A stretch of DNA of 62,037 nt from Sphaeroforma sirkka. Taxonomy: Eukaryota; Opisthokonta; Ichthyosporea; Ichthyophonida. Positions within the stretch are counted from its first letter, which is position 1; each line of letters starts with the position of its first letter. The stretch is taken from NCBI GenBank assembly GCA_001586965.3, contig LUCW03000450.1, forward strand, positions 12,501 through 74,537, in the 5' to 3' direction. Made by a program: the position numbers and the translations under genes. This document shows positions 23,791-34,932 of this stretch, piece after piece. Below the pieces are notes generated by a model, which saw nothing but the letters and a program-made list of their open reading frames with translations, was not told the DNA's origin and did no database searches.

Positions 23791-24980
23791 AGAAGCCCAG
23801 CTATCATCAAGATAAACGTAACGAATTTTATAGAAAAGCATCTAACGTAAGAGGATACTACTCCAGGGAAGAAATGCGTAAACCTCCTAAAGTAACGTTC
23901 AATTTGGACATGAATAATGAGCTGTATTCTAGTAGTGACGATGAAGGCGTTAGAGCATTTTCAGCAATTGCCGACTATGTCGAATCTGACATCGAATTAT
24001 CAGATGAGGATATGCCAGAAGCCATCATAGCTACCCCCGAAAATTGCCCCGGATTCGTGATTAAGACTAACATCGAGCCGGACGAGAGAGAACTATCAGA
24101 TTTTACTCTAAATAATTATAGTTCGGACGAAGACGATGGACCGGCGAAACTTTTACTCGACAGCTCTAGTGAGGATGACTACGATGACCTACCCAACCTG
24201 CTGTCCGACAGCGACTCCGAAGAAGATGAAGCTTCTAGCGATAAATTCAGTGAGGACGTTATCTCTTCACCTGTCAAAGCTATAGAATCTGAGATAATTT
24301 TCGGCCAAAGAGCATCTACGACTGACAAAATAACAATGGCTGAACCTAGTGGGACTCTAGACAGTGGAGCCTCAGTCCACATTATTAACGATCTGGAGTT
24401 GATATCAAACGCAAAGTGTCACTTCACAAACGTACACCTAGCTGACGGGACTATTGGTATCGCAACTCATTCAGGGCAATTGAGTGACGCTGGAAGGGCT
24501 ATTTATGGGCCAACCCTAAAAACCAACTTAATCAGTGTCCCCCAATTAACCAAGGCAGGATATAAAATCTACATGGATAACGCAGTCTGCCTCTTACTAT
24601 CTCCCCAACACCTGGTATATAATTGCGAGCAAAAGCAAGGCGTTCACGTCGTACCCCTGGAAATGTTTTCAAAAGAATTTGCTTACGCCGCCAGCTGGCA
24701 TGAACGACTAGCACATCCAGATCACTTACCCAAGGGCCTGCCACCAATCGACTACCATGCAAACTGCGAGTCTTGTATCATGGGTAAACTTGTCAGACGT
24801 CGGACACGAAAAATCAGAAAGAACGCCCCATCACAAAACCCAATGGACTTACTCTATATTGACCTTATTGGAAAATTTAAACGGAGTATCGGAGGAAATT
24901 GCTATGGTCTTACTCTCATAGACGATTGCTCCAACTCTTTGAGAAATTCGAACCTCTGTCCACCAAGAAAGCGCCTGTAG
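23787..24980 (+). pseudogene. copia protease and integrase N-terminal half
   Basis: An acidic leader (SSSEDDYDDLPNLLSDSDSE) precedes the aspartic protease motif LDSGASVHI at about 24355. Next come the integrase zinc-binding module (WHERLAHPDH then CESCIMGK) and the first catalytic Asp region (LLYIDLIGKF) with TLIDDCS. The frame is lost at about 24930. The second catalytic Asp lies at about 25055, just before the element A insertion. Confidence 0.85.
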
Positions 24981-25064
24981 TATATGACACCTTACTCGGA
25001 GCATTGGACGACTTAACAGTACTAAGTGGACGAAATGTAAACATTTTACAATTCGACCGAGGCT

Positions 25065-25659
25065 TGTAGAAATACGGCCTCCGGTCAGTCTAAAATATCA
25101 AGATCAATTGAGATAATACATTGGTTTTTTATTTGTATTTTAAATAATTAGTACAAGCTCTTTTTTTCCAATATTTCCAAAGTGTTCTAAATTCACTTTG
25201 ATGGCTCCAATAGCCTGAGTATTTGGTATGACTCATCTACTTGGACCTATTTGAGACATTAGTAGATGTAGGATATTATAAACTAAATTTTATAATCTCG
25301 AACTACTACTTATTGATTTTGGTCCTCCCGCCAATCTCCAAAATCCAATAAGTCTTTTTTCTTTTTTTTTAACTTTTCTTCAGATGGAACTTTATTTATA
25401 TCAGCTAATGTACGTGACTTACGTTATTATGTCTATTTACAAATTAGGCAAGTGGTCATGAACATTTAGTACTTCTAGTGAAAATTATTCAATAAAGAAC
25501 AGCTAGAGGTACGCCCTGTGTGATCGAGGATATTTAGGCTCTTAACAAGAGGCAGTCCCGATCATTCTTACACAAGCTACCACTGCTAAATCCTAACTGA
25601 CTAAATTGTATTTTAGTTTAATATAGTTTGAAACCTAGTAATTTCCATCGAAGTTTACA
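25065..25659 (+). repeat. Element A 5' LTR
   Basis: Starts TGTAGAAATACGG, ends GAAGTTTACA. Contains AATAAA near 25490 (TTCAATAAAGAAC), a candidate polyadenylation signal. Matches 32656-33249. Confidence 0.97.
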
Positions 25660-25896
25660 TATTTTTCAGTTATTTAGTAGTTACAGTAGTGTACTGCTTC
25701 TAGACTGTCTGACATCGATTTACTATCCAGCAAATACTATGGCTAAGGGTACTTCTAAAGGCAAGGGAGCCGCTAGCTCTAAGCCTGCTAAGCCTGCCGA
25801 GGTTCCTGAGGTCCCTGTGGAAACACCTAGCCTGTCTGGAGTTGAGCCTGCCGAGGATACTGTTGGGGAAGCAAATTCTGAGGTTGGTACAGAGGA

Positions 25897-26965
25897 TTAT
25901 TCTGAGGATGACTCGTCGGATCCTAAAGCCTTGGAAGAAGAGGTATCTACTACCGCGGAAAGGCTCGCCAGCGTCCGTGTATCACCTAGGAGTGAAGCTC
26001 AGGACCCCAGCTTGCCCCCCTGACCACGTGCCGTCAAATATTGGGGATAAACGTCGAAAGGCTGGAAAATTCGTGGATACGAATGTCGGGGGGCATTATA
26101 ACTCCACATCTAAAGGACACTCCAGCACAAATCCGGAGTGAAAAGGAAGTATTGGACCTGTCCGAAAATTTCGGTTTCGCCATCGATGGAGAAGCCATTC
26201 CATTCAGCTCAAATCTTGGGGCCGAAGCTGAGGACGCCATAACTCGACAACGAGTGGCTGGATCCTCTCAATCTCGACGCCAATTGAACCGCACTGAAGC
26301 GCTCTTGAAGGAGCTAGCGGCAGCAGCAGTTGTGGACCCCTCTATCGTGTCCCACTTGGCTGATATTCTTCCTATACCGAAGAAGAAGAAAAATTCGGGC
26401 CGGGTTTCGAACCCGAGACCTACTGGTTTATTATTCTGAGGATGACTCGTCGGATCCTAAAGCCTTGGAAGAAGAGGTATCTACTACCGCGGAAAGGCTC
26501 GCCAGCGTCCGTGTATCACCTAGGAGTGAAGCTCAGGACCCCAGCTTGCCCCCCCTGACCACGTGCCGTCAAATATTGGGGATAAACGTCGAAAGGCTGG
26601 AAAATTCGTGGATACGAATGTCGGGGGCATTATAACTCCACATCTAAAGGACACTCCAGCACAAATCCGGAGTGAAAAGGAAGTATTGGACCTGTCCGAA
26701 AATTTCGGTTTCGCCATCGATGGAGAAGCCATTCCATTCAGCTCAAATCTTGGGGCCGAAGCTGAGGACGCCATAACTCGACAACGAGTGGCTGGATCCT
26801 CTCAATCTCGACGCCAATTGAACCGCACTGAAGCGCTCTTGAAGGAGCTAGCGGCAGCAGCAGTTGTGGACCCCTCTATCGTGTCCCACTTGGCTGATAT
26901 TCTTCCTATACCGAAGAAGAAAAAAAAATTCGGGCCGGGTTTCGAACCCGAGACCTACTGGTTTA
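25897..26965 (+). repeat. 534-bp tandem duplication inside gag of element A
   Basis: Copy 1 is 25897-26430, copy 2 is 26431-26965; both start TTATTCTGAGGATGACTCGT and end CCTACTGGTTTA. The copies differ by one base in a C-run, one in a G-run and the length of an A-run. Element B has a single copy. Confidence 0.93.
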
Positions 26966-27003
26966 CCAGCCAGTATGTTTACCACTAAGCCAGTTACCAC
27001 TGG
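26925..27003 (-). ncRNA. tRNA-like Pol III unit antisense to gag
   Basis: On the minus strand there is an A box TGGCTTAGTGG (26982-26992), a hairpin ACTGG/CCAGT with an 8-base loop CTGGTAAA at the anticodon-arm position, a B box GGTTCGAAACC (26938-26948) inside a T-arm-like stem, then a run of eight T, a Pol III terminator. The distance from A box to T-stem end is 46 bases, as in tRNAs, but the acceptor strands do not pair. Best read as a tRNA-derived or SINE-like module, not a working tRNA. Confidence 0.45.
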
Positions 27004-28319
27004 CGAGAGAGATAATATTTCAAAATTTTATCTCTATAGCTTTGATGCTACCATCGACCATCCTCTTGACAAACCTAACCCTGTCAGAGGATATGATCGT
27101 ATGGAACTCGATGAGGCTTACCATCCTCGTAATATCGACCCTCATTTGCCAACTAACCCTGGTAATCACGATTTTGGCAATCGCTACACCAGTACCTCGT
27201 TAGAGAGTTCCCGCTCTAATCCTGAGGATGAGGAAGTGAGAACCAGACATACTCGTCTCAGGCTATTACGCTCTAGTATGCAAGTCCTTGAAGACCGTCT
27301 ATTGAATGACTCTGACCTTGACGATAGGAAAGCGGATAACATTCGCTATCTAATCGATAACAAGAGAAAGGAAATAGACACCATCTTGGCACTAGCAGCC
27401 CGTAGCACTGAGCATGAGCCTCGTGAACACTTAGAACCAAGCTTTATAAAGCAGCTAGGTAACGCGCAGGCTGAGGTCGATTTCTCTACTAATGAGAGTA
27501 CAGTGGAGACACTGAAGGCCTTCGACCAACTTAAGGAGTCTGCCAGCCTTAGGGATAAGCAGATGATGAATGCCTTTATTCATTTCTGTGAGCCAGGTGA
27601 ATGGCGAACTATCTTGAAGGCTCATGAGCCCAACTGGAAAGCCCTACCCTGGCACCAGTTGCGTGATAATATACTTAACACCTTTTTTTGAAGATGCACG
27701 TGACCGTGAACTTCTAGAGTCTCGCAAGTTCTTTGCAAACGATACCACTATTCGAGGTGCTCTAGCTCATATGACACATATGAATACTCGGATGGGTGGT
27801 CGTACCTATACTGGCGAATATTTATTAATTTGTCAGATGATGGAGACTCTGGGAGCTAACCTCTTTAAGAAAGTCAATGATGACATCATCGCCTATGGTG
27901 ATTTGCGATCTATGCCTTGGTCTGTCTTTGAGAAGATAGTACACAAGCATACCAATTCCTCTACTAGAGTACTTAGTACCACGAGCTACACCCAGCCCAC
28001 TAAGCGAAACGCAGTAGAGACTAATACTGCGCGTAGTACTAAGAAACCTCGCACTACTACTGGAGGGGGTACTGGCTCTACTTCTACCGAACCGAAAGGT
28101 GATAAGAAGGTGAGAGCGCCTTGCAAGAAGTGTGGTTACAACCTCACAAAACGTAATGGCAAGTGGAATGGTAGACACGACCCTGTTAAGTGTGCACCAG
28201 GCAAGCCAAAATTTGGGCACTATATGAAAGAGTGTGCTACTTGCAAGGGTACTAACGGTTGGCACAAAGAGGATTGCAAGGACTTACCAGACGTCCAAGT
28301 TAAGCACTGACAGTACCAT

Positions 28320-31300
28320 ATGTGCGCACTAGAGCAAGATTATGAGAAAATGTTCAATAAAATCTATACCAAAGGAGATGAACGTATCTTTCAAACAGTT
28401 TTCGTAAATGGAGAAAAAGTTATGGCACTATTTGATCCAGGGGCTGAAGTCTCTGCTATCTCATGCCGAGTAGCCTACGCTACAGATATGGCTGTCCATA
28501 ACGAAACAACTGATTTAATCTTGGGAAATGGCAAAGTTACTACTTGCGAACAAGCCATTGACTATGCACACATAATGCTGTCAGATAGAAGAGAAGTGAA
28601 GACTCACCTAATCGTTACTGACATGTCTCAGAAATACGATTTAATTATAGGTATGACTGATCTTCTCAGTTTAGGTATAACACTCACTGGTCTGCCTAAT
28701 GGGCTGACCCGAATAAAGATCAGTCAGATGATAATATGTTAAAGATACCTAAACCTCCGGAAGGTGAAGCAAAGGATATGATTCCGCACTTCACCGATAT
28801 AATTATGGACTTAATTATACAAAACAGGAAGATTGCAATAACTGACTGGTGTATGTTTAAGTTCTCTAATGGGTACGTTAGACTTGACTTAACAAACGTC
28901 GACTTCTCTAAGTTAAAGTGTCCTTCACATAACTACGTGAGTTGGAGACACAAAGACGTTGTCAAAACCCAAATCGAAGATTGGTTAAAACAGGGTCTAA
29001 TTGAAATCAATTATGATGCAACCCCAGTTAACTTAGCTCTCTTAGCGGTCGATCAATATAAATCTGATGGAACGTTTAGTAAAACAAGAGTAGTACTAGA
29101 CCTGTCGCCAATCAACAAACTAATTCCGCAACATAGTTTTCCCTTACCTAAGATAAGCGAGATACTACGCAAAATGGAGGTGCGACTATCTTTTCCAAGA
29201 TAGACTTAAAAGCTGCATTCCATCAACTACAGATATATGAGCCTCATAGGAAATACTTTTCCTTTACTTGGCAAGAAAAGAAGTACCAGTTTAAAGGTGC
29301 ACCTGAAGGCTTACACATGTTACCTTCTTTCTTCCAACAAGTAATGATGGAACTATTTGCGGACCTGTCGTATAACGTATCAGTCTATTTAGATGATATA
29401 GTTATCTTTACAAAGACAACACATGAACATGCTAAACTCGTTAAAGAAGTCTTAAAGCGACTTAATCATGCTAAACTTAAGATTAACGAAGACAAGTGTT
29501 CTTTTGCTAAAGATACTATACACTTACTTGGCTACAAAGTATCTGCAGCAGGGGTAGAAATTGATCCTGGCAAGAAACAATTTCTGTTGGATTTATCAAC
29601 ACCAATTACTGGAAGAGATGTGAACTCTGTGTGTGGGTTTGTTAACTTCTTCTCGGATTCGGTACCGCATCTTTCTCATTACTTAAAGCCTTTCAGTCAC
29701 CTACGGCTGCACAAAGGACCTTTGGGAAAGCTTTGGACTAAAGAATGTGATGATGCATTTAAACTAGTCAAAAGTAAAGTAATGGACGCACCCATCATGC
29801 AGTACCCTGTGGATGGTGTCCCATTCAAGTAGCAACCGACGCTTCAGATCGAGCGGTAGGTGGAGTGCTTTACCAAACGATAAATGGTAAACCGCGCTAC
29901 ATACAATTCTTTAGCAAGAGTTATAATAAGAGTCAACGGAATTACCCTACCGTTAAACAAGAGCTCCTTGCTATAGTTACTGCGCTAAGACAGTTTAAAG
30001 ACTACCTTTATGCAAGTTACTTTACTGTCGCCTGTGATCAAAAGTCTTTAACATACTTAAAAGATATGAACCCTGATTCACAGTTGGTGAGCCGCTGGCA
30101 TGACATTATTGCCAAGTTCGCCTTTAATATAACACACATTCCAGGAATACATAACCATCTTCCTGACATGCTCTCTCGACTTGTGCCCGACTACCAGAAA
30201 ACAGTCAAAGAGTTATTAGCAACCGATTGGATGCTAAATAAGAAATGGTTTAACCTCGCTCAATCACGATGGGGTCCATTTACTGTTGATATGTTCGCCG
30301 CAGAACATAACAAACAGGTTTCTGAATATAGGTCGTTGACTCATCCTAAAGGTGATGCATTTCAGCTTGACTTATCAAAGCATAATGCGTGGGCTAACCC
30401 ACCTTGTCAACTTATCGCACAGTTGTTAAATTATGTTAATATTACTAAATCTACCATTACGCTGTGTTGTCCCTTACGTAACTCCGACCCATGGATACGT
30501 GATTTAATTAATATGATTCAAGACGAACCTATTTATGTCGACCGTGAAACCGACACGTTCTTGTATCAGGGATCCTATTCTATTAAGAAGACGCCTTGGA
30601 AACACACCATTGTTTGTCGCATCGGTCCTGCAGGTACCACTAAGTGGACACCCTCAACCGAATTCTTAGCTAAACTAGAGGAGTCTAAAGAGTTTGAACA
30701 AAAGCTCAAGACTCGTACAACACATGCACCCAACAAGATCGCAGTCGAGGTAATGCCGATTGAAACGGCATTAGATCGTAAAAAACATGGAACTAGCTAA
30801 GGCCATGGATCAAAGACTCAAAACTCTAAAGAGAACCTGAAGCTCGCACTCAACTACTTAAAGCGCTGCTTAAAGAACAGCCAGGAGTTGCGAAACAACT
30901 GAAGAAGATACTTCAACAATCCAATGTTGTCAATTATGTATCTCAGGAGTCTACCCCTCCTGATACTGAGGTTGCCCTTTCCAACAGGACTATGGTTCAT
31001 CCAGCCAGCGTTACGCAGAATCTGACTGACTTAGAGGAGCTCGAAAGTAGAGTTAAAATTATACATAATTTAACGCATCGAGCATATGAGCATACTTATA
31101 AAATGGCTATTCGTGCAGGGCTTGATCACCCGGCGCTGAAAGAAACCATACGTGAAGTATACCGACGCTGTACTGATTGTGAAAAGAACCAGATCAAGCG
31201 ATACGGTTGGGCACCCCTAAAAGTGTGACAGAAAACCAACCGATGCGCCGAGTCATAGTCGATTTGGTTAAACTCCCGCGATCCAAGCATACTGGCGATG

Positions 31301-32527
31301 TATACATCTGTCATTTCTTATGTGTGGCTTCGGGCTATAACTTGCTTTATGCAATACCGAACAAACGTCCACAAACAGTGGCAGAATTATGCTATCACGT
31401 CTTCAATGACTTCGGTTTCCCCGAGTACTATGTTCTGATAACGGTAGTGAGTTTTGTACCGACGTAATGGAGGCACTTATACTCGTATCAGGCATGACCC
31501 ATAGGCGTGGTGTTCCTTATAAACCTCAAACGCAGGGTGCAAATGAGACACGTCATAGAGAACTTAAGAAACTCTTGCGTACCGCACTAGACGACGTTGA
31601 GGATATGTGGCCTTATCATTTGAAATGGGTTCAGACTCAAATGAATAACTGCATGAATCCTCAAACTGGAACACTCCGTTTCACTATTTCTTTGGCCGCT
31701 ATAGTGAATTACAAGCAACGTTTGATAAAACTGCGCCCGAGAAACACGCTACCCCGTGGCTACAAAAGATCGAGCATATGCAGAACGTTGTTTACCCCTG
31801 TTTACTCGAGCACAAGAATCGCGTCCTACTTAAAGCGTATGACCGATGGAATAACACTAAGAACATTGTTCAGTTCAAAGTCGGCGATTACGTTAACATT
31901 ATAAATCGAAACGCCAACGTTACCGAACTCTCTTCTAAGACGATAGGACCTTTTGTTATTTCCTACCATGATGAGAAGAGTGATACTTACGAAGTGAATA
32001 ACATTGATGGTACTAGCGCAACCAATCTAGGCACTCACCGTATCCCTACCTCCGAACTCTCATTCGCTCGCTCATTTGATTCTGATGTACCAGTTATGGA
32101 GTCACAAGTCAAAGATATAATTGACAAAACATCCGAAGACGGTTACACTTACTACAAGACCCGTTTCATGGATGGGACAGTAGCTTGGCTAACCTCCGAT
32201 GCATTTCGTGAATCTCGCGACTTTCTTCGTATCTTTAATAAGAAATGGAATAAGCGTTTACATAAGAACACACGAGATAAACGAAAAGGGTTTCCTCAGG
32301 TGACTACAAACCCTGACGGATCTGAAATTCCCTATTTGCCACCTACTTCCTACGTGACTAAACTTTCTGATCTGCTTACCAACAGTGCAGAAAAGTGTTC
32401 AAACTTACTTACTAATGAAGAACAGCCTTTGGCTATTACCTTACCAAATAATAAACGTAAGGCGCCTACATCGGAAATGGTTACTGGACCAAATACTAAA
32501 CGACATAGAGTACAACATGAGTCTTGA
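28320..32527 (+). pseudogene. Element A pol: protease, RT, RNase H, Dam-like domain, integrase
   Basis: The protease motif is FDPGAEVSAIS at about 28430, with Pro in place of the usual Thr/Ser. RT carries LLAVDQYKSDGTF, VVLDLSPINKLIP, FKGAPEGLHMLPSFFQ and the catalytic YLDD (about 29385). RNase H has ATDASDRAVGG, LLAIVTALRQFKDYL and the DMLSR end. The Dam-like domain is at 30270-30632. Integrase has a CTDC zinc module, DLVKLPRSKHTGD, the SDNGSEF region (shifted frame at about 31435), ANETRHRELKKLLR, and a C-terminal GPFVISYHDEK module. Frames break near 28705, 29180, 29828, 30800, 31225, 31435 and 31690, several at homopolymers. The last stop is at 32525-32527, about 130 bp before the LTR. 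Confidence 0.9.
30270..30632 (+). other. Dam-like N6-adenine methyltransferase domain in element A pol
   Basis: Within the 29865-30800 frame, residues from WGPFTVDMFAAEHNKQ through GDAFQLDL to AWANPPC (30396-30407), then TITLCCPLRNSDPW and KTPWKHTIVCRIG. The spacing DMFA - DAF..DL - NPP - hydrophobic strand with P matches phage Dam-type methyltransferases and the DIRS methyltransferase-like domain. The aromatic residue after NPP is Cys here, but Trp in element B. The match is by eye. Confidence 0.7.
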
Positions 32528-32655
32528 ACTCGTACATATAGGCACATACTTACTCGATAAGTCATGACCGAAACCGTTTTTACTTTGGTTTTCGCTTTAC
32601 CAACTAGATCGTATCTTAACGTACGTTCGTAGTTCTAAAAGCTACTGGGGGGCTA

Positions 32656-33249
32656 TGTAGAAATACGGCCTCCGGTCAGTCTAAAATATCAAGATCAATT
32701 GAGATAATACATTGGTTTTTTATTTGTATTTTAAATAATTAGTACAAGCTCTTTTTCCAATATTTCCAAAGTGTTCTAAATTCACTTTGATGGCTCCAAT
32801 AGCCTGAGTATTTGGTATGACTCATCTACTTGGACCTATTTGAGACATTAGTAGATGTAGGATATTATAAACTAAATTTTATAATCTCCGAACTACTACT
32901 TATTGATTTTGGTCCTCCCGCCAATCTCCAAAATCCAATAAGTCTTTTCTTTTTTTAACTTTTCTTCAGATGGAACTTTATTTATATCAGCTAATGTATT
33001 AACGTGACTTACGTTATTATGTCTATTTACAAATTAGGCAAGTGGTCATGAACATTTAGTACTTCTAGTGAAAATTATTCAATAAAGAACAGCTAGAGGT
33101 ACGCCCTGTGTGATCGAGGATATTTAGGCTCTTAACAAGAGGCAGTCCCGATCATTCTTACACAAGCTACCACTGCTAAATCCTAACTGACTAAATTGTA
33201 TTTTAGTTTAATATAGTTTGAAACCTAGTAATTTCCATCGAAGTTTACA
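32656..33249 (+). repeat. Element A 3' LTR
   Basis: Differs from the 5' LTR only by indels: T-run lengths, one extra C, and a 4-bp ATTA. It is followed directly by the GGCT target copy and the resumed copia integrase. Confidence 0.97.
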
Positions 33250-33715
33250 GGCTCGGAATTTGCGGATAAGGAAGTAGAGACTAACTTACGAAGACTTGGC
33301 TACGATGTTCGATCAACACCAAAAAACTCACCACAACACAATGGAAAAATTGAGCGGAGCCATCGTACTAATTTAGGAAGAGCTAGAGCGACTCTGTACA
33401 ACTCAGGATTAGGTGATGAATTTTGGAGTGAAGCATACCAACATGTCACAGACGCTCACAATAACGTCGGGAGTAAGAGGAACCCGACAACGCCAATCAA
33501 AAGGTTCACTGGCCGTAAACCAAATTATAACTGTTTTCGAACTTTCGGCAGCAAATGTTTATGGAGGAAGACGACTAAAAGCAACAAATGGGATAAACGT
33601 GCTCGCCGTGGAATTGTGATGGCTAACCCCCAGCGAACCACCTCTGATACTTTTCGAGTTTTTAGTCCAGAAACCAACAGAGTATCACGAACCAGAGATA
33701 TACGCTTGTTTTAGG
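33250..33715 (+). pseudogene. copia integrase C-terminal half
   Basis: Resumes right after the element A 3' LTR with SEFADKEV, then SPQHNGKIERSHRT, which carries the third catalytic residue (Glu) of the DDE triad, then WSEAYQHVTDAHNN and the GKKC/W-rich copia C-terminal module (FGSKCLW, RGIVMANP). Confidence 0.85.
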
Positions 33716-34863
33716 ATGAATTTTACATATGGAAGGATGGACAGTGTACGGAGCAGACTACAGGAAGAAAAGCTGAGCCGACGAACGACGACTTATCAAC
33801 TGTATCTTCACAGCCTATGGACCCAGGCAAAATTACTCAAAACACCTCTAGTAAACGCCATCGAGAGTCGGAGGACTCTGACATTTTATCAACATCAAAT
33901 TATTCTGCTGCTTCCAAAGGCCGGACACCAATCTTCGAGAGAAGTCAAAAATTTGCAAATTTCAGATAATCCAGCCTGGATGAGCAACAAGAGTAATGAC
34001 AGTTGTCGCTCTGGACGAAGAAGAAACTCAACAACTGCCTTTTCAGCTACTCAACATCAGCAACAACCTACGCCAGCGCAAATCCCAATTCCCAAGACTT
34101 TCCGTGAAATTGACAAATTTTCCAATAAAAAGGAGTGGATGGACGCAGCGACCAAAGAAGTCCGAGACCTAGTGAAACGAGGGACCTTTACTCTTGTAGA
34201 CTCTAAACCTGCAAAAGCGCGATTATGAACTCCAAATGGGTCTTTACTCCTAAAATGGACTCTGCTGGGAAAATCGAGCGGTTTAAAGGACGACTGACCG
34301 TAGCCGGATATAATGCTGTCGAAGGAGTGGGTTTCGAACGGAGTGACGCCAAGGTAGTGAGCAAAGAGACTGTCCGCAATTGTTTGATACTAATAGCCAG
34401 TAAGAAATGGCATGTCAGACAGTTCGACTCGCCAAATGCATGCTTAAACAGGAAAATGGATCGTCATGTATATATGGGGATGCCACAGGGACTACACCTG
34501 GCCCTTAATTTACTCAGCGAAGAGGAGCAGAAATTATATCATGAGTACAGCCAAGGTAACAAAGCCGTATGGTGCAGAGTAAATTTACCACTCTATGGCC
34601 TAAAGCAATCTGGCTATTTATACTTTGTGGAGGTCTGTGAGGTCCTAGGTCAACAGGGATATCAGCCAACGCGATCAGACCCATCATTATTTTTTCGAAA
34701 AAAATCCGACGGCACCTTGGACCTAGTCATTGTATACGTGGACGATAAAATCGCGACGGCCTCCGACAAACGAAATCTGTATATTTTGGAGGCAATTTTA
34801 TTCAAAAAATGGTCAACAAAATCAATGCCAAAAGCAGAATGGTTTTTAAAAATGAAAATGTGA
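33716..34863 (+). pseudogene. copia reverse transcriptase
   Basis: After a linker (33716-34160), the RT begins near EWMDAATKEVRDLVKRGTF, then NSKWVFTPK, FKGRLTVAGY, the motif around PNACLNRKMDRHVYM, LPLYGLKQSG, and the catalytic YVDD at about 34735-34746. The reading frame changes at 34215 and stops at 34863. In the first catalytic block the family's usual DVKNAFL-type text is altered (FDSPNACLNR). Confidence 0.85.
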
Positions 34864-34932
34864 TTTCTGCCCTCAGGAGTAGTCACCATACACCAACAAA
34901 TCTACGTCAGCACACTACTCCAAAAATATAAC

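Larger units (their letters stand above)
25739..28310 (+). pseudogene. Element A gag, frameshifted and internally duplicated
   Basis: Starts MAKGTSKGKGAASSKPAKP at 25739. An acidic segment (EDDSSDPKALEEE) and a TPAQIRSEKEVLDL block are repeated because 534 bp is duplicated in tandem. The central capsid-like region (HPLDKPNPVRGYDRMELDEA; LKASLRDKQMM-like helices; KALPWHQLRDNILN) breaks at a T-run at about 27690 and resumes EDARDRELLESRK. The C-terminal Cys/His-rich tail (CKKCGYNL, WNGRHDPVKC, CATCKGTNGWHKEDC) is not a canonical CCHC knuckle but may bind zinc. It ends at 28310, ten bases before pol begins. Confidence 0.8.
25065..33249 (+). mobile_element. Element A: gypsy-like LTR retrotransposon inserted in the copia integrase
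   Basis: Two almost identical LTRs (595 and 594 bp, TG...CA) bound an 8.2 kb element. The 4-bp target GGCT is duplicated at 25061-25064 and 33250-33253. Order: gag, protease, RT, RNase H, Dam-like domain, integrase. A G-rich polypurine tract (ACTGGGGGGCTA) abuts the 3' LTR. The sequence just inside the 5' LTR (TATTTTTCAGTTATTTAG) does not start TGG, so no classical tRNA 3'-end primer site is apparent. Frame breaks are numerous, but the LTR pair shows no substitutions I can find, so insertion was recent. Confidence 0.97.

Noticed and set aside
26398..26430. A second complete tRNA-like unit in the first gag copy
   Set aside because: Only the B box and a short T-run are present; the duplication junction removes the A box.
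28320..32527. Element A as a DIRS element, because of the Dam-like domain
   Set aside because: It has direct LTRs, a 4-bp target duplication and a DDE integrase; no tyrosine recombinase motif was seen.
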